Of a stretch of DNA of 13,334 bases, positions 6,794 to 13,333 are shown in pieces. The notes under the pieces are model-generated. The model ran no database searches, had not been told where the DNA came from, and saw only the letters and a program-made list of their open reading frames with translations. How positions within the stretch are numbered: the stretch's first letter is position 1; every line of letters begins with the position of its first letter. Made by a program: the position numbers and the translations under genes. Origin of the DNA: JACJXF01 sp964349045 (lineage in GTDB: Bacteria > Bacteroidota > Bacteroidia > Bacteroidales > GCA-2748055); contig CAYGFI010000137.1 of the NCBI GenBank assembly GCA_964349045.1, positions 1 to 13,334 on the forward strand, read 5' to 3'.

Positions 6794-7810
6794 TTAATCT
6801 TCCTTAAATATCCTTACAATTTTTTCTCCCCTTGAATTTCCATATGCCCTGAACATTCCTGATGTGTTAAACTCCATAGCGCAGTTACCGGATTTATCCA
6901 GACAAATTACACCACCAGAACCTTTTACAGGTTCCAGTTTATTAAATATAACCTCATGTGCTGATTCCTGAACTGAACACTTTTTATATTCCATTTGAGC
7001 GGAGATATCATGGGCAACAGTATAACGTATAAAAAACTCACCGTGCCCGGTACAAGAAACCGCGCAGGTCTTATTATTTGCAAAGGTACCAGCACCAATA
7101 ACCGGTGAATCGCCAATACGACCATATTTTTTATTAGTCATCCCCCCGGTAGATGTTCCCGCGGCAAGGTTCCCGTTTTTATCCAGGGCAACACAACCTA
7201 CGGTTCCATATTTATAGCCGGTGATGAGTAAGGAATCCATTGTAATGACCTTTTCCTTTTCAAGGGCATTTTTCAGACTCCTGAAATTTTTTTCAGTAAA
7301 AAACCAGGAACTATCCACCATTTCTAAGCCCTGTTCCCTTGCGAATTGAGATGCACCTGACCCCGACAACATTACGTGTTTTGATTTTTCTTTCACCTTA
7401 AGAGCAAGCAATATTGGGTTTTTTACATCGGTGACGCCGGTTACCGCTCCTGCGCTCAAATCAATTCCTGACATTATGGACGCATCCAGCTCATTCCTGC
7501 CATTATGGGCAAAAACAGCGCCTCTCCCTGCATTAAACAAAGGATTGTCTTCCATGTAAACAATTACTTCAGCTACGGCATCCAGTGAACTTTTGCCTGC
7601 CTCCAGTGCTTTTAATCCCAGGTCTAAGGCAGTATCCAGCGCAGCTGTGTAACTGTTTTGTACTTCAATACTCATTTCTAAAGGATCCATTTGTCCGGCT
7701 CCTCCATGAATTACAATAGCAAACTTACCCTGATTTGTATTATTTATTTCACCCGGCGAGCACGACGAGACAATCCATGTTAATATTAATAAATACGAAT
7801 ATATTCTCAT
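6794..7810 (-). CDS. Lipoprotein isoaspartyl peptidase / L-asparaginase (Ntn hydrolase, family T2)
   Basis: The protein has 338 residues. An N-terminal signal ends in the lipobox VSSC (14-17), so the mature enzyme is probably a membrane-anchored periplasmic lipoprotein, whereas the E. coli homologue IaaA is cytosolic. Family features follow in order: HGGAG (35-39), FNAGRGAVF (92-100), the autocleavage site G202/T203 in YGTVGCVALD with T203 the new N-terminal nucleophile, then TSTGGMTNKKYGRIGDSPVIGAG (219-241), and TGHGE (254-258) for substrate binding. GTVG rather than DTIG at the nucleophile favours beta-aspartyl peptidase/asparaginase over glycosylasparaginase. It would release aspartate from isoaspartyl dipeptides or asparagine. 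It is downstream of the sigma operon in the same direction, but a 140-bp heptamer array lies between them, so independent expression is likely. Confidence 0.93.
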   Translation of the reverse strand: MRIYSYLLILTWIVSSCSPGEINNTNQGKFAIVIHGGAGQMDPLEMSIEVQNSYTAALDTALDLGLKALEAGKSSLDAVAEVIVYMEDNPLFNAGRGAVFAHNGRNELDASIMSGIDLSAGAVTGVTDVKNPILLALKVKEKSKHVMLSGSGASQFAREQGLEMVDSSWFFTEKNFRSLKNALEKEKVITMDSLLITGYKYGTVGCVALDKNGNLAAGTSTGGMTNKKYGRIGDSPVIGAGTFANNKTCAVSCTGHGEFFIRYTVAHDISAQMEYKKCSVQESAHEVIFNKLEPVKGSGGVICLDKSGNCAMEFNTSGMFRAYGNSRGEKIVRIFKED

Positions 7811-7842
7811 ACTTAAAGTTTTATAATAATTCTATCTCAACT

Positions 7843-7982
7843 CTTCCATCTTCCATCTTCCGACTTCCATCTTCCGTCTTCCGTCTTCCGTCTTCCGACT
7901 TCTGTCTTCCGACTTCCGTCTTCCGACTTCCGTCTTCCATCTTCCGACTTCCGACTTCCGACTTCCGTCTTCCATCTTCCGA
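7843..7982. repeat. Twenty-copy heptamer array CTTCC(AT/GA/GT)
   Basis: Exactly 20 consecutive 7-bp units occupy 140 bp. Positions 1-5 are CTTCC in every copy except the ninth (CTTCT). The last two bases are GA in 8, GT in 7 and AT in 5 copies, and never AA. Copies 12-15 (7920-7947) and 17-20 (7955-7982) are identical 28-bp blocks, which points to block duplication. The array starts 8 bp beyond the stop codon of the DUF4097-like gene. On the transcribed strand the units read WYGGAAG. The resulting open frame on the + strand is a translation of the repeat, not a gene. Confidence 0.95.
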
Positions 7983-7990
7983 CTTCTCCT

Positions 7991-9049
7991 TCAATTCTTA
8001 AACAAACTCACCGAACCTGCTTCCACAGAGACATTAATAAACTTTCCTGTACCCTCTGTTCCACCCACTGCACGAATAGTTTTGGTGTTTCCATCAGTCT
8101 TTTTTTCCAATATATCAAATCCCTCTAAATTAATTTCCCCCCTGCTTGATGTACCATTAAAGTCAAATGAGGTTTCCGGATGTACACCGATTTTATAACT
8201 TCCTCTAACATTTGTAATCTTCATGCTTTCAAAAGAAGGAAGGACCTGATCCAGTTTTACACCGGTATAGGTACTTTCCAATTCAAGGTTTCCGGAGAAT
8301 TTGCCAACACGAAGATTTGAATACTGAAGCATACCAGATAAGTTCCTTACCTCATTCAGTTTGAAATTGTCGTATTTCGACTCACATGTAAAGGAATTGC
8401 ATATAATAGCATTAATTCCGGAATATTTAGTTTCTACAACAAAAATATCTGCTTCTTCCACTTCAAGCTTTGAAAAAGAAAGAATCAGGTTTAAAGATCC
8501 TGCATGGTCGATGATCCCATTGGAAAAAGCCATAACGATCTGATTATATGGTTTTTCATTATCCCTAAGAAGTGACATTATTCTAAGATCGCCATGTTTT
8601 AAATCAATATTTACCAATCCTGAAATTTCATCAATATGAATATTGCCAAACTTGTTTACAAGATTCAGGTTCATCCATTTTGGAACATAAACGGTATAAT
8701 TTATTGCAAATCGGTTTCCCTGACTCATGCCCGATTCATTGTTAAAAACTGTGCGTGCCGTAATGGTATTATTTTCCTGCTTAATTTCAACAGACATTTT
8801 ATCGATGATACTTTTTGCAGATGCATCGCTTTTCGCATCAGCAGAGAGTTTTACAGATATCGAAAGTTCAGGTTTATCCCAGCTCTGAACATCAATATCG
8901 CCGAATTTATTTTCGATTTCCAATAAATCCCCTTTATTTATTTGGAAATCCTTTTTAATTTCCCTGGATTGCGTTTGTGCAGATGCAAATCCGCATATAA
9001 CAAGTCCGAACGCAACGAGACAGACATGAATTTTTTTAAATGTTTTCAT
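7991..9049 (-). CDS. Exported DUF4097-like beta-repeat protein
   Basis: The protein has 352 residues. Residues 1-24 are a Sec signal peptide with cleavage likely after ASA24 and before Q25, so it is exported and not lipidated. The mature part is a succession of short beta rungs with a recurring pattern of aromatic or Lys-aromatic, small residue, hydrophobic: NKFGDIDVQSW (48-58), NKFGNIHID, KHGDLRIM, KYSGINAI, KYDNFKL, QYSNLRVG and TYTGVKLD. This is the style of DUF4097/GIN-type right-handed beta-helix proteins common in Bacteroidota. No enzyme motif is visible. It starts 3 bp after the stop codon of the one-TM gene and is the third gene of the sigma operon. That position suggests a ligand-sensing or envelope partner of the sigma/anti-sigma pair, which is inference from context only. 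Confidence 0.8.
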   Translation of the reverse strand: MKTFKKIHVCLVAFGLVICGFASAQTQSREIKKDFQINKGDLLEIENKFGDIDVQSWDKPELSISVKLSADAKSDASAKSIIDKMSVEIKQENNTITARTVFNNESGMSQGNRFAINYTVYVPKWMNLNLVNKFGNIHIDEISGLVNIDLKHGDLRIMSLLRDNEKPYNQIVMAFSNGIIDHAGSLNLILSFSKLEVEEADIFVVETKYSGINAIICNSFTCESKYDNFKLNEVRNLSGMLQYSNLRVGKFSGNLELESTYTGVKLDQVLPSFESMKITNVRGSYKIGVHPETSFDFNGTSSRGEINLEGFDILEKKTDGNTKTIRAVGGTEGTGKFINVSVEAGSVSLFKN

Positions 9050-9052
9050 TTT

Positions 9053-9547
9053 TTATATCATAATTAGATTTGTTGCATGGATCTGTACCAGAATCTCTTC
9101 CAGGAATTGGGTTCTTGACCTGTGATAATCAATAAAGGCATTAATCAACCTTTCATCACCCGGGTATTTTTTTAAATTTTCAAGGATTATTTCATATTCC
9201 TGATCAAAGCTCCGGATATCTTTTAAAATCAAATGCTTTTCAGAACTGTTAATAAATTCAATATTTTGAATCTCTGATAAAAGTTTTTCCGAGCGTGAAT
9301 TGTAGAACCAGGCTGTCTCTTTCAGTTCGTATGGCAAATTATTACCACTTTTCGAGCGAAAATGTAAGAGATTTATAGAAACTAATGCGGCAATAAATAT
9401 TACTGAGGCTATACGTAATATCCATTTTAATGAAGCATTTTTTCCTTTGTTGAGCTTCTCCCGGAATCGGGTGAAATGTCCTTCATCCGGCTCCAGGATA
9501 TCCATTTTATCTCTATGGATATCAATAAATTGATCAAGTCTATTCAT
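9053..9547 (-). CDS. One-TM protein, putative anti-sigma factor
   Basis: The protein has 164 residues with a cytoplasmic N-terminus (1-40), one transmembrane helix (about 42-62, WILRIASVIFIAALV) and a helical, charged C-terminal domain of about 100 residues on the periplasmic side. The N-terminal motif EPDEGHFTRFREKL (19-32) is of the EPxxGHFxRFxxKL type often found in small membrane proteins encoded after ECF sigma genes in Bacteroidota. There are no cysteines at all, so it cannot be a zinc-binding (ZAS, HxxxCxxC) anti-sigma factor. I call it an anti-sigma factor mainly from position and topology. A gap of 125 bp with two inverted repeats separates it from the sigma gene, whereas the DUF4097-like gene follows after 3 bp. 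Confidence 0.72.
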   Translation of the reverse strand: MNRLDQFIDIHRDKMDILEPDEGHFTRFREKLNKGKNASLKWILRIASVIFIAALVSINLLHFRSKSGNNLPYELKETAWFYNSRSEKLLSEIQNIEFINSSEKHLILKDIRSFDQEYEIILENLKKYPGDERLINAFIDYHRSRTQFLEEILVQIHATNLIMI

Positions 9548-9635
9548 GAGAAAATATTTGAGTTATGTTATTGTATATTAAGTTGTTTCTCATAGCCTGT
9601 CCCGCTTGAGCGGGAGAACCCTCATGTATTTTCAT
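9540..9635 (-). other. Possible 31-codon leader ORF overlapping the anti-sigma start
   Basis: An ATG at 9635, inside the loop of the larger inverted repeat, opens a 31-residue frame (MKIHEGSPAQAGQAM and onward, ending IFSHE). Its TAG stop (9542-9540) overlaps the anti-sigma ATG (9547-9545) in the arrangement ATGAATAG. This geometry would permit translational coupling. The peptide resembles nothing I recognise, and a frame of this length can arise by chance. Confidence 0.2.
9600..9615. repeat. GC-rich compact palindrome
   Basis: TCCCGCT TG AGCGGGA is a perfect inverted repeat with 7-bp arms in AT-rich surroundings. It lies between the sigma and anti-sigma genes. There is no T run after it on either strand, so it is not a classic intrinsic terminator. 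It could be a REP-like dispersed palindrome, an RNA stability element or an attenuator. Confidence 0.6.
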
Positions 9636-9667
9636 GTCCTTGTTGTGTACGTCAGTGCATGAGGGTT
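9617..9667. repeat. Long-loop inverted repeat just after the sigma stop codon
   Basis: AACCCTCATG (9617-9626) and CATGAGGGTT (9658-9667) are perfect 10-bp inverted arms around a 31-bp interior. The structure begins 5 bases after the sigma factor stop codon and is followed immediately by the GC-rich palindrome. Confidence 0.65.
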
Positions 9668-9672
9668 TCATT

Positions 9673-10236
9673 TTAAGTTCCTCTCTTATTAATAGTATCA
9701 ATTAATCGCTTTTTTGCCCTGTTAAATTGAGATCGTGAAGTAGAGGGAGATATTTTCATCATTTCTGCAATTTCATTATGATTGTAACCTTCTAAGAGGT
9801 AGAGAGTTAATATAATTTTATATCCTTCAGGCAGATTATTGATTTCTTTAATTACAGTTTCATATCGGGTATTCTCTTCAACCTCCCAGGAACTTTCATG
9901 TTCAACTTCTGAAATAATTTCAGGTTCATTTTCTATTTCAACAAAATCGACTTTCCTTTTTCTCAGATAATCGAGAGACCGGTTAACGACAATTCTTTTA
10001 AGCCAGGCTCCAAAACTCACTTCACCCTTATATTTATCTAAATTTTGAAAAGCTTTCAAAAAAGATTCCTGCATGATATCCTCAGCATCCGGAAAATTAT
10101 TTACAATCCGGAAGCTTGTATTAAACATAGCTTTGTAATAAAGCTTATATATTTCAAACTGAGATTTACGGTTTCCTTGCCTGCATTCTCTTAAAAGCTG
10201 CTCATGTAAATTAAGGTATTGATTGCCTTTCTTCAT
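9673..10236 (-). CDS. ECF-type RNA polymerase sigma factor (sigma-70 family)
   Basis: The protein has 187 residues and the two-domain architecture of an extracytoplasmic-function sigma factor. Region 2 (about 28-95) includes FRIVNNFPDAEDIMQESFLKA (42-62), the core-binding and -10 recognition helix pattern with the DAEDIMQE signature, then FGAWLKRIVVNRSLDYLRKRK. A short acidic linker (99-122) leads to region 4 (about 126-182), with LPEGYKIILTLYLLEGYNHNEIAEMM and a helix-turn-helix ending SPSTSRSQFNRAKKRL for -35 binding. It is the first gene of a three-gene unit with a membrane protein and an exported beta-repeat protein, so it probably responds to an envelope signal. A 23-bp near-palindrome overlapping a -7-like box lies about 100 bp upstream and may control the operon. 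Its regulon cannot be deduced from this window. Confidence 0.95.
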   Translation of the reverse strand: MKKGNQYLNLHEQLLRECRQGNRKSQFEIYKLYYKAMFNTSFRIVNNFPDAEDIMQESFLKAFQNLDKYKGEVSFGAWLKRIVVNRSLDYLRKRKVDFVEIENEPEIISEVEHESSWEVEENTRYETVIKEINNLPEGYKIILTLYLLEGYNHNEIAEMMKISPSTSRSQFNRAKKRLIDTINKRGT

Positions 10237-10271
10237 CTTTTCGTAATAAAGACGTTAAGAAAACCCGGATT

Positions 10272-10284
10272 GCTGCATTGCAGC
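10272..10284. promoter_or_regulatory. Short palindrome upstream of the sigma gene
   Basis: GCTGCA T TGCAGC is a perfect 6-bp inverted repeat with a 1-base centre, 36 bp before the sigma ATG. With TTATTTTTT following on the + strand it resembles a weak terminator in that direction, but no + strand gene ends there. It could be an operator half-site pair or part of the 5' leader. Confidence 0.3.
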
Positions 10285-10333
10285 TTATTTTTTGTTAAAA
10301 TTAATCAGCGGATTTAAATTAAATGGGTCATTT

Positions 10334-10356
10334 CCTAAAAATAGGCTATTATTAGG
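10334..10356. promoter_or_regulatory. 23-bp near-palindrome overlapping a possible -7 box, upstream of sigma operon
   Basis: CCTAAAAATAG and CTATTATTAGG are 11-bp inverted arms around a central G, and 10 of 11 positions are complementary. Its size and symmetry suit a dimeric repressor site. On the - strand the arm contains TATTTTTA (10343-10336), which fits TAnnTTTG except for the last base. A start there would give a leader of roughly 90 nt before the sigma ATG. The function is inference. Confidence 0.4.
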
Positions 10357-10397
10357 ATGGATTACAATAATATCATCGAAATCCATAGCGTCTGAAA

Positions 10398-10437
10398 CTC
10401 CGTAACTCCGTAACTCCGTAACTCCGTAACTTCCTAA
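10398..10437. repeat. Tandem octamer array CTCCGTAA
   Basis: Four perfect CTCCGTAA units (10398-10429) are followed by CTTCCTAA, and the degenerating pattern continues as CTCGTTAC into the stop codon of the membrane-protein gene at 10442-10444. The period is 8, unlike the other three arrays. On the strand transcribed by both neighbours the unit reads TTACGGAG. Confidence 0.88.
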
Positions 10438-10441
10438 CTCG

Positions 10442-11323
10442 TTACCCTGTTAATCCGTTTCCTCCTTTGTCCCTCTGAAAGAGAACACCCGAAAAAATCC
10501 CGGATAAATAAATCATACCGGTTTTTATGTTTCCGGAACCATAATCCAGTTCTGAACCCCTGGTACTGTGAGGAATATAAGAAATTACCAATACTATGAT
10601 TGCTGCAATGATTACCAGGTACCTTCTCTCTTTTTTACGGTTTCCAAGCCAGGCGATGATCCATGCAATAAAACCAATTAAAGCTTTATTGTCGGTCAGG
10701 TCTTTACCATAAGGAAAACCTGTCCAGTATTCTCCAAATGCAAATTTCTGTACAATTGGTCCAAAAATCATTCCACCCAATAAAAACATAATCAAAGTTA
10801 ATCCGGTATAAAACCGGTAGGATGATATATTACCCAGGGCAAAAAACCCGGCCAGGGTCGATAATAACATGGCAGCAAAAATAAAAATGATATGAGGAAT
10901 TAAAGCATAGGCCGGAACATTATCCTTAAATCGAATAATAATTACCTCATTATTAATAACTTTCAATAATTCTTCATTTTTGTACAATTCTACTTTATAT
11001 TCTAATTTACCTGCAGCTTTTTGCTTTGGTAACCAGGCTATAAGTGTTTCAGCTTCCCGGTTAAAACTTATTGTATCCCAGGGATCGGTGGTAGGAAATC
11101 GACGGTAAATTACCTTTCCGGTGATCATCGGGTCTGCCAGGCCTATTTTAACCGCGCAATCTGTATATCCGTTCTGACTGCGGGGCAGGGAGTATTTGTA
11201 TTCGGTGCTGTCGATCAGAACCTTAAAACCCTTCGGATAGGTTGGACCTGTTGTTCGCTGATAATAAGCAGTAAATAAGGTTATTATAACTGTTAGTGTC
11301 CAAAAAACCGCTTTCTTTCCCAT
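10442..11323 (-). CDS. Conserved membrane protein of unknown function
   Basis: The protein has 293 residues from the ATG at 11323. The open frame extends 14 codons further to a TTG at 11365, but the ATG gives a conventional MGKK-hydrophobic start. The order is an N-terminal TM or signal anchor (about 5-22), an extracytoplasmic region of about 115 residues, rich in beta strands and resembling an Ig-like or FN3-like module (QRTTGPTYPKG at the start), and then four or five TM segments between about 142 and 282. Between the TMs are polar motifs that look conserved in character: GPIVQKFAFGEYWTG (188-202), FPYGKDLTDNK (203-213) and IPHSTRGSELDY (250-261). I recognise the overall pattern from Bacteroidota hypothetical proteins but know no function. 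Its stop codon is the edge of the octamer array. Confidence 0.8.
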   Translation of the reverse strand: MGKKAVFWTLTVIITLFTAYYQRTTGPTYPKGFKVLIDSTEYKYSLPRSQNGYTDCAVKIGLADPMITGKVIYRRFPTTDPWDTISFNREAETLIAWLPKQKAAGKLEYKVELYKNEELLKVINNEVIIIRFKDNVPAYALIPHIIFIFAAMLLSTLAGFFALGNISSYRFYTGLTLIMFLLGGMIFGPIVQKFAFGEYWTGFPYGKDLTDNKALIGFIAWIIAWLGNRKKERRYLVIIAAIIVLVISYIPHSTRGSELDYGSGNIKTGMIYLSGIFSGVLFQRDKGGNGLTG

Positions 11324-11533
11324 TGGTATTTTCTTAATATTTATATTGGTTCGCCCACTTATCAATTAAATTTAAAACAGACAATTTATTGCAATTATTA
11401 AGATTTCGGATTGTTGAGGCTTAACATGAATACCTATAAATCTGCCATTGAAGATCCGCAATAACAAAACATTATAATTTTTAATACCATTATGTAATAA
11501 ACGTCAATTTTGCAATAATATGCGGTCTAATAA

Positions 11534-13300
11534 CTACAACTGAACAAGTAATTCTAATTTATCTCCGTTCCTTAAAATAGTCACCATCGCTCTGTCGCCA
11601 GGTTTTAAATGTCCAAGCCGGAACATATAGTCCTGAATATTTCCTACGGGTTTTCCGTCAATTGCGGTAATTAAATCTCCTTTTTTCATTCCTGCGGTTG
11701 CGGCCGGTTTGCCTGTCGTCACTGCCAGAACCTTCAGCCCTTCATTTCCAGTTCCCGATACATCCGGCATAATTCCCAATGTTACTTTACCTCTGTATCG
11801 TCCGGAAGTAGATTCTTTCGGACCTGCCTCCTGAAATGTGAGTCCGGATTCAAGGTTAGAAAAATATAAGGCCAGTTCAGATATATACGAAGTTATGTCT
11901 TTTAATCCTTCAATATTAATGGAATCTGCTTTATCATTAGGAGTATGATAATCCTGGTGTGCCCCGGTAGAAAAAAATAATACCGGCTTATCCCTGGCAT
12001 AAAAAGAAGCGTGATCAGAAGGTCCGTAACCGGCTTCACTCAGGCTAAAACGAAACGGTGAGTGTTTTTCAGTTTCCTGGAAAATTGACTTAAACTCAGG
12101 TGCGGTTCCGACTCCGCTAACTTGCAGACTTGAATCACTTAAGCGACCCACCATATCCACGTTAAGCATAAGCTCTATTTTATCAAGTGGAACGGGTGAA
12201 TTGGATGTGAAATAATTTGATCCGATTAATCCCTTTTCTTCAGCGCCAAAAGTTGTGAAAATTATGCTTCTTCCTGGCTTTAGTCTGCTGAATTTTTCAG
12301 CTATTTCCAATATAGCTGCAACTCCGGAAGCATTATCATCTGCTCCGTAATGGATTGCCACGGTATCCGGCATCCTTGATGAACTGCCTTGTCCACCCAT
12401 TCCAAGATGATCATGGTGTGCGCCAATAACAATATATTCTTCGGCAAGTGCAGGATTACTCCCTTTTAAATAAGCAATTACATTTCCCGTTTTGGTTTTT
12501 TGGAGATTTACTTCTGTAATTCCTTTTAATTGGATTTTTATTTCAAAAGACTTAACTAATTGTTTCTGAAACAATTGATCTTCAAGTTGTGATATTGTTG
12601 TTCCGCTGGAAGCAAGAATTTTATCAGCAAAGATCCTTGTAATCTGAAAACAGGGGATACCCACTTCAGACAAATTTATTGACATAGCATTTAATTCGTC
12701 ACTCGTATCAAATTTGTTGCCTGATACCATCAAAACACCTACAGCCCCTTTATCTTTTGCCAGCATTACTTTGTCCCGGTCTTTTTCAAACGCGGATAAA
12801 GCATTTTTTTGGTCAACTGATAACGGATTTCCCCTGAAAATCAAAGCCCATTTGGCTTTAACGTCAATTCCGGAATAGTCATTGCGATTAATGGTATCGT
12901 TTTTAAAATCAAAGCCGTATCCGGCAAATACCACAGGAGCATCTGCTTTTGATGTTGAAGAAAAGCTAAAGGGCATGAAATCTTCTTTTGAAGCAGTTTC
13001 TGCACCATCAATAATAAGGGAATTTAATGGCCCCTGGATGGAATTACTGATAAAATCAAAATTTTGAATACCATTCCCACTAAAAAACTCCAAACCATAC
13101 GATTTGAATTCATCTGAAATATACTCCATTAGAATTGAATCTTCCGGCGTACCGGGATAACGACCTTTTAATTCATCTCCTGCAAGAAAATTCAAATGAG
13201 ATTTTAATTCAGCTCCTGTAATTTCCGGATTATTTTGAGAATTACAAGAATAAAGGCTAATAATGGTAAATAAAATGCTTAGATATAATAGTTTTTTCAT
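11534..13300 (-). CDS. Lipoprotein M28 metallopeptidase with PA and PDZ domains
   Basis: The protein has 588 residues. The signal peptide ends in LYSC, with C19 lipidated, so it is anchored on the periplasmic or outer side. A protease-associated (PA) domain occupies roughly 118-235 (APVVFAGYGF, WALIFRGNP, KGAVGVLMVSG). The M28 aminopeptidase domain (about 270-480) has the full di-zinc set: H295 and D297 in GAHHDHLG, D321 in GADDNASG, E354-E355 in FGAEEKG, D382 in NVDMVG and H452 in DYHTPND. A C-terminal PDZ domain (about 505-588) has LGIMPD, then AATAGMKKGDLITAIDGKPV. Family members release N-terminal amino acids from peptides, and this domain order is common in Bacteroidota. It is the first gene on its strand here and is followed after about 210 bp by the membrane-protein gene, so a shared operon is doubtful. 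Confidence 0.95.
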   Translation of the reverse strand: MKKLLYLSILFTIISLYSCNSQNNPEITGAELKSHLNFLAGDELKGRYPGTPEDSILMEYISDEFKSYGLEFFSGNGIQNFDFISNSIQGPLNSLIIDGAETASKEDFMPFSFSSTSKADAPVVFAGYGFDFKNDTINRNDYSGIDVKAKWALIFRGNPLSVDQKNALSAFEKDRDKVMLAKDKGAVGVLMVSGNKFDTSDELNAMSINLSEVGIPCFQITRIFADKILASSGTTISQLEDQLFQKQLVKSFEIKIQLKGITEVNLQKTKTGNVIAYLKGSNPALAEEYIVIGAHHDHLGMGGQGSSSRMPDTVAIHYGADDNASGVAAILEIAEKFSRLKPGRSIIFTTFGAEEKGLIGSNYFTSNSPVPLDKIELMLNVDMVGRLSDSSLQVSGVGTAPEFKSIFQETEKHSPFRFSLSEAGYGPSDHASFYARDKPVLFFSTGAHQDYHTPNDKADSINIEGLKDITSYISELALYFSNLESGLTFQEAGPKESTSGRYRGKVTLGIMPDVSGTGNEGLKVLAVTTGKPAATAGMKKGDLITAIDGKPVGNIQDYMFRLGHLKPGDRAMVTILRNGDKLELLVQL

Positions 13301-13325
13301 TAGTACTATCTTAAAATTTTGTCGC

Positions 13326-13333
13326 TAAATATA
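13326..13333 (-). promoter_or_regulatory. Weak -7-like box upstream of the M28 peptidase
   Basis: On the - strand TATATTTA matches TAnnTTTG except for the last base and lies 25 bp before the ATG at 13300. The -33 region falls outside the window, so the call rests on one element. Confidence 0.33.

Noticed and set aside
7843..7982. CRISPR-like array
   Set aside because: Units are 7 bp, directly adjacent, with no spacers and no cas genes nearby.
7735..8001. 88-residue + strand open frame rich in SSIFRLP-type repeats
   Set aside because: It is the translation of the CTTCCNN array (7 bp x 3 gives a 7-residue repeat) and overlaps the asparaginase N-terminus on the other strand. There is no independent sign of coding.
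10272..10300. Intrinsic terminator on the + strand (GCTGCATTGCAGC followed by TTATTTTTT)
   Set aside because: All surrounding genes are on the - strand and no + transcript is expected to end here. The usable stem is only about 4 bp.
11324..11533. Search for an RNA gene or small ORF in the second-largest gap
   Set aside because: It is AT-rich with only a 12-codon frame and no convincing hairpin or repeat.
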